Origin: Terriglobales bacterium | GTDB lineage: Bacteria > Acidobacteriota > Terriglobia > Terriglobales > Acidobacteriaceae | DNA length: 48,549 bases | Assembly: GCA_025451215.1 (NCBI GenBank) | Contig: JANWKU010000046.1 | Location: forward strand, 1-48,549 | Reading direction: 5' to 3' | Shown: positions 8,361 to 16,964 of the stretch, in pieces | Numbering within the stretch: position 1 is the first letter of the stretch | Layout: each line of letters begins with the position of its first letter | Position numbers and translations under genes: made by a program | The notes under the pieces: generated by a model | What the model was told of the DNA's origin: nothing | The model's input: the letters and a program-made list of their open reading frames with translations, nothing else | Databases searched by the model: none

Positions 8361-11300
8361 TGCGGCAAATCACTCCTCCACTCACTTTTAAAAACTTCGG
8401 GAGTGACGTAGCGCGTGTGATAGTTCTTCCAGTCATCCGGATGGTGCCGATACACCCACTCATCCTCGAGTTTTCCCGGCGGTGTCGTGTACTCGTTCTT
8501 GGCGTGATAGGGAAGAGGAAGAACAGTTTTTGAGAACGTTGAGTTGTAATCTCCGTCTTTAATCCAGCCATCGCCTTCTATGACATAATCCCGCACATAT
8601 CCATTCGGCGGAGCAGGTTGCTCGGGGAAGCGAAAAGTCATCTCGTCACCTGAGTTCATAATCACGTAACGATCATCCACTTTTGACAGTAGCTCACGCA
8701 CATCTCCATAGCGAGTGTAATATCCGACCAGGTCAGCCCAGCGTTGTTTCGATCCCTCGAAGTGGTTGTAGTCGGGAATCTCGGGAGAAGAGGGATTGGC
8801 CTGATTCATGACTGAGTATCCACGATAATGCAAGTTAGCCACTGTAGGCTGCAAGCGCGTAATTTTGAGAGGCGTATTCGGCAGACCTTGGGCCCATTGA
8901 ATGGAATCCCAGTAAATTTCCAGGTTCGTGCGTAGCCGTACCACGCGCGGTGTACCAGGGCGAAATGCGTGAGTGAGATCGATTAGGCAGATTTTCTTGC
9001 GACCAGCAGGGAACCCGAGATTGGGGTCAGCAACCGTCCAGCCGCCACGCCCGTCAGGTACTTCCAGGCTCAGCCCCTTGGCCCGGGCATGGTGGCCTTG
9101 GCTGATGGCGACGTTGATGGAAGAGTCAGTGGGATGCATCCAGCCCCGTGCAATCAGGTACAGCGGCCCCGTTTTCGGCACGTCATCTCCCAGATCAATT
9201 TCCACATAATGATCACGGGTGATTCCCTGATAAGGGCCACGCCCAAACGTATCCAGATACCTTCCATCCAAATTACGAAGGATGTCCGTCACGTCTGTTC
9301 CGTTATCATCCACGGCATGTGCAATGGGATGCGGCGTGGCAACAGTGGTGATAGCGAGTTTTGCCGGCGGAACAACGAATCTTTCGTCCACAAAAATGTC
9401 GGTGTTCGCCGGATGATCCACTGTCATTAGCCCCAGTTGATCGTAGTAATAAACCTCCCACAACTCCGCCGTGATGCGCAGGTCATAGTAACCATCGTGC
9501 GGAACTAACTCGTTGGCGCCGATCTTATACCACTCTTGCGTAGCTTCCACGCGGGCCGTTCCCAGCGTGTTTATTCGCAGTCCAATAGCGGAACTCCAGG
9601 GCACGGCGTCTTTAACAAATTCAACTTCATGACCGTTGTAGGCAAACAAGTAGGGACAAGAACCTTTAATACGTTCCTCCGTTACGATGTTCTGGTTTGC
9701 TTTGGCTTCAAATTCAGCGCGTACGGTTCCGTTTGGCCAAAGCACGCGGACCACCTCCGCTTCTTGCTGCTCTCCTAATCCAAAATGAAGTTGCGGGCCT
9801 GTGATCGGTTGCTTTTGCACCAGCATCCCAGAGCGGACTTCGATTTCCCCGCCCACACCAAACGGATTGATCCGCTGATCGCCCACCGCTTGCTTGGCTC
9901 GGGGACGCACGATCAACCAATGATAATTTTTCGCGCTTTGATTGACCGCCTCGACGGCTTGGCCATCGGTGGCTAAACCAATCAGGTCAAGCTTGCCGTC
10001 GCCGTTTACGTCTGGTGCATCAAAAACTACCGGGGGGCCTGCCGGCTGATTCAACAACGTAAATTTTCCATCTGCATCCCCCATCCAAATCAGCGCGCCC
10101 GTCAATCCTTTTCCGTTTTGCGTAGGAGTCACAGGCGCCAAATACAAATCCAACGCGCCATTGTTGTCCAAATCCGCCAAATGCAAACGTACTTCGCCGG
10201 CCAGAGAATCTTCCGCATGAGGAACCGTGGCGACTTCAGCCGTCTCCCAGGCTTCACCCTGATTTTTGTCGGAGATTCGCAAAATGACGCCATCGGCCCC
10301 AACCGCCAGCAAATCCAGTATGCCGTCGCTATTAACATCTCCAACGGCAATGGATTTGATCTCCGGTAGATTTGCGGGAAGCGCGCGCTCGCGGAATTGC
10401 CCTAACCTTTCATTCATGAAAACATGCAGACGCCCTGCGCCATCAATAATCGCCGCGTCCGGATTACCGTCGCCATCCAGATCAGCCCATGCAAATTGTC
10501 TTAGGCCTGAAATCTTTTCGAAGGGATGGATGGCGAGGAATGTTCCGTCGCCATTGTTGCGCAAAACCGTGGGCACGCCTTCGCTAGAGCCGAGCACAAT
10601 GTCGAGATCGCCGTCGGCCTCAATGTCTACCGCCCATGCCCCGGTGTAATGAGCATCGATTACAGATTTCGGCAACTTCGTCTGGGGAGTCACATCCGTA
10701 AAGCCGCTGGGACTGTCCTGCCGCATCAACCGAACTCCGCCCGCGCCTGCCAGCGCAAGGTCTGTCTTGAAGTCGTAGTTGAAATCAAGTTGCGTAATGC
10801 CTTCAGGCTGAGGCGGAACATTCGAAACTCCACCAGGGAAGGGAAAATGTGCACCGCTCGCCAGTCGCACTTCCTGGCCATTTGCTACCGCCAGGACTGG
10901 CGCGCCGTCGCTTCCCAGCTGAATCGAGTGGATCCAATTCCAGTGACCAAGCAGGTTCGTTATAGCCTGCGAATTAAAGGTGATCGCGGTATCGGCAGGA
11001 GCCGGTTTGAAAGCGGGCGATTCCATCCGCACAAAATGGTTAAGCGGCTGAGCCTCTTCTCCCGGGGCAGCCTTGATCGCCCGCAGGCTTAACCGGTATT
11101 CAGGAACTCGCATCAACACGTTGCGCAAAAAAGTAGTTTGCGTTGCTGCGGTACGCAAATCCGAATTCGCCACGGCGGTCTGAACAGATTTCAATTGCTG
11201 CTGGACTTCCGAGGGCCACACCGCTGACTGCGCATCAATCTGCGCGACTGCCGACTTCAATGTGGGCGCATCATTCCGCTTCGCCGCCACCCGTGCCAGT

Positions 11301-11857
11301 TCAAGCAACGCCGCTAAGTTATCAGGCTGGTCTTGCAGAATTTGTTGCATCAGTTGCTCGAATTGCGCTTCGCTGTTTTCGTCGCCCTGGCGTTCAATTT
11401 CTTCCGCCAATTGATAAATTGCGCGCAGATTGCGTGGATTCAGTTCGACCGCTTTCCGCAAATCGGCGATGGCCGCGGAGGAATTTCCCCGCTGGCTATC
11501 CAGTATTCCCAGCAGGTCGCTAATCTGGCCATTGTCCGGAGCCAATTCCCGAGCCTTGTCGAAACGTTGTGCTGCCGCGTCAAACTTTCGCTGCCGTAGC
11601 GCAAGAATACCCCAATTTGCCCAGCCCGCAGGCTCGCCGGGCGCTACCTTTGTAAGATCAGAGAGTTTCTGCTCGGCATAAATGTCATGGCCTACTTCCA
11701 GTGCTGCCAGCCCCACATAGAAATCCGATACCGCCTGGGAATATTCTTTGGAGTTCTTTGCCGGCACGCGGGAACGTGAATGACAACTCGTAGACGCAGC
11801 AAGACAAATAGCCACAAGGAGAAACACCAAACCGGTTTTCAAATTCTTGGGTCGCAT
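8357..11857 (-). CDS. Giant TPR-CRTAC1 lipoprotein with a large uncharacterised C-terminal region
   Basis: 1166 residues. A lipoprotein signal (GLVFLLVAICLAASTSC, Cys near 25) is followed by four or five TPR units (about residues 40-200, for example AAQRFDKARELAPDNGQ and AIADLRKAVELNPRN). Next comes a degenerate FG-GAP propeller (about 290-620; DFNYDFKTDL, DIEADGDLDIV, DLDGDGNPD, DVNSDGILD, DVNGDGKLD) and an ASPIC/UnbV-like segment (LHFGLGEQQEAEVVRVLWPNG, about 690). A further 450 or so residues do not resemble CRTAC1 modules. They are rich in Trp, Tyr and His, contain a GLRINTLG-type stretch and several DLGDDVP-like beta motifs, and end in HHPDDWKNYHTRYVTPEVF. The protein is far longer than ordinary CRTAC1 members. 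The stop overlaps the next CRTAC1 start by 4 bases. TPRs suggest protein-protein contacts; the activity is unknown. Confidence 0.88.
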   Translation of the reverse strand: MRPKNLKTGLVFLLVAICLAASTSCHSRSRVPAKNSKEYSQAVSDFYVGLAALEVGHDIYAEQKLSDLTKVAPGEPAGWANWGILALRQRKFDAAAQRFDKARELAPDNGQISDLLGILDSQRGNSSAAIADLRKAVELNPRNLRAIYQLAEEIERQGDENSEAQFEQLMQQILQDQPDNLAALLELARVAAKRNDAPTLKSAVAQIDAQSAVWPSEVQQQLKSVQTAVANSDLRTAATQTTFLRNVLMRVPEYRLSLRAIKAAPGEEAQPLNHFVRMESPAFKPAPADTAITFNSQAITNLLGHWNWIHSIQLGSDGAPVLAVANGQEVRLASGAHFPFPGGVSNVPPQPEGITQLDFNYDFKTDLALAGAGGVRLMRQDSPSGFTDVTPQTKLPKSVIDAHYTGAWAVDIEADGDLDIVLGSSEGVPTVLRNNGDGTFLAIHPFEKISGLRQFAWADLDGDGNPDAAIIDGAGRLHVFMNERLGQFRERALPANLPEIKSIAVGDVNSDGILDLLAVGADGVILRISDKNQGEAWETAEVATVPHAEDSLAGEVRLHLADLDNNGALDLYLAPVTPTQNGKGLTGALIWMGDADGKFTLLNQPAGPPVVFDAPDVNGDGKLDLIGLATDGQAVEAVNQSAKNYHWLIVRPRAKQAVGDQRINPFGVGGEIEVRSGMLVQKQPITGPQLHFGLGEQQEAEVVRVLWPNGTVRAEFEAKANQNIVTEERIKGSCPYLFAYNGHEVEFVKDAVPWSSAIGLRINTLGTARVEATQEWYKIGANELVPHDGYYDLRITAELWEVYYYDQLGLMTVDHPANTDIFVDERFVVPPAKLAITTVATPHPIAHAVDDNGTDVTDILRNLDGRYLDTFGRGPYQGITRDHYVEIDLGDDVPKTGPLYLIARGWMHPTDSSINVAISQGHHARAKGLSLEVPDGRGGWTVADPNLGFPAGRKKICLIDLTHAFRPGTPRVVRLRTNLEIYWDSIQWAQGLPNTPLKITRLQPTVANLHYRGYSVMNQANPSSPEIPDYNHFEGSKQRWADLVGYYTRYGDVRELLSKVDDRYVIMNSGDEMTFRFPEQPAPPNGYVRDYVIEGDGWIKDGDYNSTFSKTVLPLPYHAKNEYTTPPGKLEDEWVYRHHPDDWKNYHTRYVTPEVFKSEWRSDLPQ

Positions 11858-11940
11858 ATGTTCTTGGCTAAAAAGTCCTCTGGCGAACCGCCAATTATAA
11901 GCAATTCATTAAAAGTAGCCCAATTTCCATTCTGATAAGT

Positions 11941-12501
11941 TCACGCGCCTGTTTGTGCCTTGGCCGCCTGCCTTCGTCGTGCAATTTGCTTGCGCTTTTT
12001 TGAGACGCCGCGATACCACAACAAGCCAACCGCTACAAACGGCAATGAGAAAAACACCAACCCAAAGCGGCCCATCACGGTTGGCGTTGCCTCTACCCGC
12101 GAAAAAGCTTCGCCTTGCCCTTGCGCACTCTCAATCACAAGGTGCACCCGGTAAAATTCGTCGCGGTCAAAGTCCGCAAGTGCTTTGTAAACCACTTGGT
12201 TTTTCGTGTCGTCGCGTTCCGCGTTGTAAAAGGTCTCGGGAAGGCGCCCTCTCTCTGGTTGCACTCCAACTTTAATTTTCAAGTCGTTGGGAACAGTGCT
12301 CCCGGGTAGAGGATCAATCATCACATAAAAAGTTCCCGTCCCAATGTCGGGATGGGTCCAAAGAGCAATCACGCATGGCCCTACTGTTTTATTTTCAATA
12401 ATGGGGAATGGCGGCCCGATGTGCGCGCTGGCGGGAATAGGCAACACCGCGAGAACAGACCAAATCAAAATGAAAACGCTGGTTATTTTTTTGGAGAACA
12501 T
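11941..12501 (-). CDS. Small type-I membrane protein, unknown function
   Basis: 186 residues that I do not recognise as a named family. It has an N-terminal signal peptide (ending PIPASA, cleavage before HIGPPF), an extracytoplasmic beta-rich domain of about 110 residues containing GPCVIALWTHPDIGTGTFYV and ADFDRDEFYRVHLVIES, one C-terminal membrane helix (about 150-167) and a short basic cytoplasmic tail (KKRKQIARRRQ). The domain resembles in style the FixH/YtkA-type periplasmic modules encoded two genes upstream. An AAGG ribosome site sits 8 bases before the ATG. It lies 25 bases after the iron-sulfur protein gene and 83 bases before the giant CRTAC1 gene, inside the same operon. Confidence 0.8.
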   Translation of the reverse strand: MFSKKITSVFILIWSVLAVLPIPASAHIGPPFPIIENKTVGPCVIALWTHPDIGTGTFYVMIDPLPGSTVPNDLKIKVGVQPERGRLPETFYNAERDDTKNQVVYKALADFDRDEFYRVHLVIESAQGQGEAFSRVEATPTVMGRFGLVFFSLPFVAVGLLWYRGVSKKRKQIARRRQAAKAQTGA

Positions 12502-12526
12502 AGTCGAACCTTAAGTTGCATTTACG

Positions 12527-14029
12527 CTAGCTGCTCATCATGAACGTGGCCCGCATTTCCATGGGCTGGAACATCAGCCAAACCGCCGCCAGGCAGATTA
12601 GCAGGCAAACAATTGCCCAGGGAATAAATGCACGCATCGGATGTTGCTCGCAATCATCTTCTGAAAGCCGGTGCGTAACCAGCAGCGATCCGAAAAATCC
12701 CAGGATGATGAAGCCTAATTCGATGGGCTGCACGAACCTCACGGGAATTCCCGTCCACAACCACCGTGGCGCGCCCAGGAATGTCCACCCCAGACTCGCG
12801 GCCGCGCTTTGCGTCACTGGAATAATCGTGAACATGCCTGTGAAAAAATGAAAGCCGTAATGGGCCAGCCACATCCCGAACCCCAGCGGGACGAGCGCGT
12901 AGCTGTATCGCACCGCGAGCGGCACAAGCTTGCGCTGACTTCCTCCAAGCCTTTGCGTCAACCACGCTGCCACTCCCAACAATACAATTGGCTCGACCAG
13001 TAGAAAGAAAGCAAAAATCGTGCCCAGTACCGGCGCTTCCATGGTCACATGCAATACGTGCGCCAGCCACTTCTCAACCACGTAAACCGGGCTGACCATG
13101 CCGAAAGCATTTAGCAGCGCTCCAAAAGCAAAAACCAGCATGAGCGCGGCCATGTCTTTGCGGCGCGAGAGGTGGCCGATGCCCGAACGGTGGTCTTCCA
13201 CCGCCATCAATTCACTTGCCGGCATGCGGCTTAAAATGCCGACGTTGTCATGCGGGCAGGCGTGCACGCAATCGAGACAAAAGGTGCAATCCATGTTGCC
13301 GATTTTGCGCGGCTGGAAGAGCGCTAGTTCGCATCCTCGCTGCAAAATTACTAATTCTGGCGTACCCTCCTGTCGGCGGCCGCGAATGCAGTCTTTCGTA
13401 TGGCAATGCGTGCAAACTTCTGGATCCCGTACAGCTACTTCCAGCGGGGAAACCAGGGACGCCGTAAAGTTAAATTGCCCCAAAGGACAAACAAATTTGC
13501 AGAAGGTCGCGTGCTTGAAGAGACCATCAATAATTAACACGCTGCCGAAGTAAGCCAGAATCAGCCAGGCGGTCCACATCGGTGACGACCACAGATCGAA
13601 TAACTCATAGAGAAACAGCACCAGAACAAACAGCGCCACCGATACCCATTTATTCCTTAATTTTTGCGGCCAGTTCCACCGTGGACGGAACAGCTTGCGG
13701 GCGGCATTCCTCACCAGCATGAATGGACACGAAAGACAAAAGAAATTCCCGGCGCACAGAATGGTCAGCGCCAGCACTCCGCGGAAATGCAGCCAGGTCA
13801 GTGTCGTCGCTAAATTCTTCGGTGCCAGCGAAGGCCCAAAGAGCCCGTGCAGAACCATCAAAATACTGACGAGCAGAAGAGGAACCTGCAGAAAGGTGCG
13901 CGAGTGCCGCCAGCCTAAGAACTTACCCACCCCCGGGACCCGCATTAAATCAAACGGAGCTTCGACGAAGTCCACTTCCGGATTAGCTAATTCCTGCGGC
14001 AACTTATTTGCTTTGCACCCCGGGTACAT
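12527..14029 (-). CDS. NapH/NosR/CcoG-like polytopic membrane protein with 4Fe-4S clusters
   Basis: 500 residues. Several membrane helices flank cysteine motifs: CLSCP near residue 96, CKFVCP near 175, CTHCHTKDC near 205, and a classical ferredoxin motif CTFCLDCVHACP near 246. The arrangement (membrane helices, two CxxxCP sites, then two cytoplasmic 4Fe-4S clusters, then more helices) is that of NapH/NosR/CcoG-type proteins, which carry electrons from the quinone pool across or into the membrane. The N-terminal FMN domain of NosR is absent, and no nap, nos or cco structural gene is nearby, so the partner is unknown. The start overlaps the FixH-like gene by 26 bases; a start just after that stop is also possible. 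It is the best candidate electron-entry point for the operon (inference). Confidence 0.86.
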   Translation of the reverse strand: MYPGCKANKLPQELANPEVDFVEAPFDLMRVPGVGKFLGWRHSRTFLQVPLLLVSILMVLHGLFGPSLAPKNLATTLTWLHFRGVLALTILCAGNFFCLSCPFMLVRNAARKLFRPRWNWPQKLRNKWVSVALFVLVLFLYELFDLWSSPMWTAWLILAYFGSVLIIDGLFKHATFCKFVCPLGQFNFTASLVSPLEVAVRDPEVCTHCHTKDCIRGRRQEGTPELVILQRGCELALFQPRKIGNMDCTFCLDCVHACPHDNVGILSRMPASELMAVEDHRSGIGHLSRRKDMAALMLVFAFGALLNAFGMVSPVYVVEKWLAHVLHVTMEAPVLGTIFAFFLLVEPIVLLGVAAWLTQRLGGSQRKLVPLAVRYSYALVPLGFGMWLAHYGFHFFTGMFTIIPVTQSAAASLGWTFLGAPRWLWTGIPVRFVQPIELGFIILGFFGSLLVTHRLSEDDCEQHPMRAFIPWAIVCLLICLAAVWLMFQPMEMRATFMMSS

Positions 14030-14426
14030 CCATTTGTTCTTCTACTTTTTTACCGTCAGGCAAGGTGATGTGCATCAGCACAACCCAATCGCCCCCCATG
14101 CTGAGTGTCACTTGTCCCTGATATTCACCTGGCGAAACCTCACGTGCGTCGCCAAATACGGGAGCCATGCCCGCATGGGTCATGTCCCCCTCCAGCGTAA
14201 TATGCGCACCGGTCAGTGGTTTAGCATCATCTGCAAGTTTGAAGTTGACCGTGACTGGTCCGGCGTGCGCAGGCTGAGGAGTGACTTCCTTATCGCTCAC
14301 GACAATCGAGCGTGTCAAAGCCGACTTTGTACATCCCACCGTAAGTCCCGCAAATAAAACAATGAGGATAAGAAGCCCTCTCGTGAGTGGGCAATATCGC
14401 CCGCCCCTACGAAAGTGAAACTTCAT
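14004..14426 (-). CDS. FixH/YtkA-like lipoprotein
   Basis: 140 residues. The signal ends in a good lipobox (LFAGLTVGC, Cys near 32). The mature part is one beta-sandwich domain with the FixH/YtkA signature: LTGAHITLEGDMTHAGMAPV, then GEYQGQVTLSMGGDWVVLMHI. FixH takes part in cbb3 oxidase assembly and YtkA-like domains occur in copper-related periplasmic proteins; the conserved Met/His pattern (DMTHAGM) would suit a metal-linked role, which is inference. The start is supported by a GGGGGG ribosome site just upstream. It lies 48 bases after the His-rich membrane protein gene and overlaps the iron-sulfur membrane protein gene. Confidence 0.83.
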   Translation of the reverse strand: MKFHFRRGGRYCPLTRGLLILIVLFAGLTVGCTKSALTRSIVVSDKEVTPQPAHAGPVTVNFKLADDAKPLTGAHITLEGDMTHAGMAPVFGDAREVSPGEYQGQVTLSMGGDWVVLMHITLPDGKKVEEQMDVPGVQSK

Positions 14427-14474
14427 ATCCCCCCTTGAGTCCTGACTAACGATTCTGATTAAAAGTAAACTACA

Positions 14475-15086
14475 TTAAGCTGCGCAAGCAGCCTTTACGT
14501 CGTCTTCACGGCCCCATTCGCAGGTGCAACTTGGATTCCCCTTCTCGCCGACTGGCGGGAACATGTGATAGTACATGCCGATCACCATGGGAATGAAAAC
14601 AACCGTGTTATAGAAAAGATGCAGTTCCACACGCGGGAAGAACAATTGCAGCACGCTGCAAGGTACCGGCTTGTGCCAGAAGTTGTGGTGAGTCAGTGCC
14701 TGGTAGATGAGCAGAAAATGCTCAATGTGGTGCCAGAACTGGATCACCAAAGCGATGGTCCACCATGTCAGTGCGCGCCCGGTGAATCCCTTCCGGAGCA
14801 CCCAGATCCCGATCAGCATGACCAGGGCATAGCCGTAGTGCAGGGCTTCGGTCTGAATGAGCCACGGCCAAACCAGTCCAAGAAGTCCCAACGCCTTGGG
14901 GCGAGGCCAATGCATCACCCAGATTTGATAAGCCTGGACCAGATGCTCCATCCAGTGGGCAAGCACGATGACCATAAAAATTTGCAGTGACCGCTCGTGC
15001 CAAGTGGTATTTAACTTTTCGTAAAAAGAGGCATTCGGCCCTGCCCCAATGTGAATATTGGGAACTGCTGGATTTGAAACTGCCAT
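14475..15086 (-). CDS. Histidine-rich polytopic membrane protein, unknown function
   Basis: 203 residues with about four or five membrane helices. I do not recognise the family. Histidines cluster at helix ends in patterns seen in haem or metal membrane proteins: AHWMEHLVQ (about 43-51), MHWPRPK, FWHHIEHFLL (about 117-126), ALTHHNFWHKP, ELHLFY and MYYHMF. The C-terminus carries CTCEWG and a final Cys (AACAA). An AGGAG ribosome site precedes the ATG. It heads the compact FixH-like/iron-sulfur/CRTAC1 block and starts 96 bases after the porin gene. A haem- or copper-binding role is inferred from the spaced His residues only. Confidence 0.8.
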   Translation of the reverse strand: MAVSNPAVPNIHIGAGPNASFYEKLNTTWHERSLQIFMVIVLAHWMEHLVQAYQIWVMHWPRPKALGLLGLVWPWLIQTEALHYGYALVMLIGIWVLRKGFTGRALTWWTIALVIQFWHHIEHFLLIYQALTHHNFWHKPVPCSVLQLFFPRVELHLFYNTVVFIPMVIGMYYHMFPPVGEKGNPSCTCEWGREDDVKAACAA

Positions 15087-15182
15087 ATCGCTAGTCTCCT
15101 ACCCTAAATTGGCACTCACAAAAGATAGATCAAAGCAAAAAACCGTCAATAACTGTTTTGTACTAGGCGTCGCGCCCGGCCT

Positions 15183-16604
15183 CTAAAACCCATAAGTTAG
15201 CTGCACATAGGGATAGGTGTAACCGTTCCCAGGGGTCGTATTGTTCAGGAACGTTCCCGCAAAAAAGTGACCGAGCCCCGCGGAGACCGCCGTCCGTTTG
15301 TTGTAGTTATAGGCTGCAACAAACGCTATTTCCTGGCCAACATGGCGCCCGGCGACTCCCGTAGCCGATTTTGCCACGGCAACCCCTGTCCCGCCGTAGA
15401 ACGCGTCATGAGCATTGGCCAGCCAATACGAGCCGTACTTGGTAGTCAGCATCCATTTGGCTGCGGGCTTGAATGAAAAGCCTTCGCGAATCAGCTCAAT
15501 GTTCCTGTAGCCGACCTGATCGGTCAGAGTGTAGAGATCGTGGCCCGAAGGATAAATCTGGTCGAAAGTCCCGCGCGTGCCATCGGTGCCGTTGTGGTCG
15601 CCGCTCGCATAATCGAATTCCGAGAACACGCGAGGCTTGTATCGAGAATGGGAAAAGGAGTAACCGCCCAACCAGTGCCCAGCCCAGGCGCTAATGGTGT
15701 CGCTGCCAAGCGAACCCGCCTGGCGGGCCATTTCCACGTCATAGTCGAGTCCAGCAGCAGGTTTTACGCTCCAATGGAAGCCAATCGTCGCTTCGTTCAT
15801 GATTCCGATCGGGCCGGCTTCTGATTTCAATCCCGACTGACGGCGCCAGAACAAAAACGGCTCAATGCTGTTCTTCGGTATGAGCTTGGTGAATGTGCTG
15901 TACCCGCCGTAAATGTTGCTGCCCGAGATGCACTCATTAAATTGGCCGTTGATGGCCCGGTCCATGCAGGCGGCAAAGCCATCCAGTCGGTACCCGTTGC
16001 CGCGATAAGTAGCGCGAAAGCCATCAAAGCTGCGCGGCACGTTAAGCCAATTGGCGTTCCCTACCAGACGTTCGGAACCAAATGCCAATTCCTGACGGCC
16101 GAAACGAAAACCGAAAGCTTTGTTTTCAACGTCGCCGAACTCGACATAAGCCTGGCGTAAGTCAAAGTCATCGTGATACGGGGGAAGCGGAGCGAGCTTG
16201 GTGTTGTCTTCTCCAAGGATATGCGCGTCCTGACCCTGAAAATAGAGGCGCATCCAGCTTGTCGGCTGCAGGCGCATATTCAGGCGCAGGCGAGTCAAAA
16301 GATAGCCAGTGCCGTCATCGGGCTTGAAACCAGCGCCGCTAAAGCCCTCGGCACGCAGGCGAATTTCGCCGCTAAATGCCAGCCAGCGCGGCAGGTTCTC
16401 ATTCAGTTCATCCGTGGGAGACTTGCTAATAGCGGCTGCGCTGCCCTGCGACGCTCCTCCCGCCTGCGGCGTGCTAGCTTGAGCAATCTGCTGCGGCGGT
16501 TGCGAGCCTGCCTGGGGTGCATTGGGCCGTGACTGCCCCAACATCGGCGCGGCGCTCAAAAGAAGAAGCGCAGCAAACCGGTACATTGCTGGTGAGAATT
16601 TCAT
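15183..16604 (-). CDS. Alginate-export-family outer-membrane porin
   Basis: 473 residues from the chosen ATG, which has a GGAGAGG ribosome site 6 bases upstream; an ATG 27 bases earlier is less well placed. The signal peptide MKFSPAMYRFAALLLLSAAPMLGQ is followed by a Gln/Pro/Ala-rich linker and a barrel of the alginate-export family (LAFSGEIRLRAEGF, TRLRLNMRLQPTSWMRLYFQ, RQAYVEFGDVENKAFGFRFG, RQELAFGSERLVG, ending VQLTYGF). These barrels are outer-membrane channels; the cargo is unknown. It is the first gene of the probable operon that continues with the His-rich membrane protein. Confidence 0.85.
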   Translation of the reverse strand: MKFSPAMYRFAALLLLSAAPMLGQSRPNAPQAGSQPPQQIAQASTPQAGGASQGSAAAISKSPTDELNENLPRWLAFSGEIRLRAEGFSGAGFKPDDGTGYLLTRLRLNMRLQPTSWMRLYFQGQDAHILGEDNTKLAPLPPYHDDFDLRQAYVEFGDVENKAFGFRFGRQELAFGSERLVGNANWLNVPRSFDGFRATYRGNGYRLDGFAACMDRAINGQFNECISGSNIYGGYSTFTKLIPKNSIEPFLFWRRQSGLKSEAGPIGIMNEATIGFHWSVKPAAGLDYDVEMARQAGSLGSDTISAWAGHWLGGYSFSHSRYKPRVFSEFDYASGDHNGTDGTRGTFDQIYPSGHDLYTLTDQVGYRNIELIREGFSFKPAAKWMLTTKYGSYWLANAHDAFYGGTGVAVAKSATGVAGRHVGQEIAFVAAYNYNKRTAVSAGLGHFFAGTFLNNTTPGNGYTYPYVQLTYGF

Positions 16605-16901
16605 TTGGACCTCTCCAATTGTGGAAGACACCCCAGATCATTCCGCCCAGGAGGCGGGCTTGGTTGAAAAGAATGTAAAGTGAACCATTCAGTCCAGCAA
16701 TAGTAGGAAAGTACTAGCCTCGTTTGGATGGTTGAACAGATGTTGCCCTAAGCGGCCGATCGTTTCTTCTGTTGCCACATTTCGACCCTTCCCTGGCACT
16801 TGGGCTGAGTTGATATTTTGTATGATGATGATTCGTATTACCGTTAATAGGAGCGGTTAGGCCGCCGGCATAGGTAAAGTTGAGGGCGGCCACGAGCGGT
16901 C

Positions 16902-16941
16902 AAAAAAAATCGCCCCACTCGCGCAGCGGGGCGAGTGGGGC
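16902..16941 (-). terminator. Rho-independent terminator of the TonB receptor gene (minus strand)
   Basis: An 11-bp perfect stem (GCCCCACTCGC / GCGAGTGGGGC) with an 8-base loop is followed, reading the minus strand, by eight consecutive T residues. It lies 23 bases past the receptor stop and separates the receptor from the porin operon. The 297 bases between it and the porin start hold no gene and probably contain the operon promoter. Confidence 0.93.
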
Positions 16942-16964
16942 AAGGGGCGAAGTTGTCTCGCTGG

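Noticed and set aside
12527-14029. Calling the membrane iron-sulfur protein NosR
   Set aside because: The NosR FMN-binding N-terminal domain is missing and no nosZ or nos accessory genes are nearby; only the general NapH/NosR/CcoG architecture is supported.
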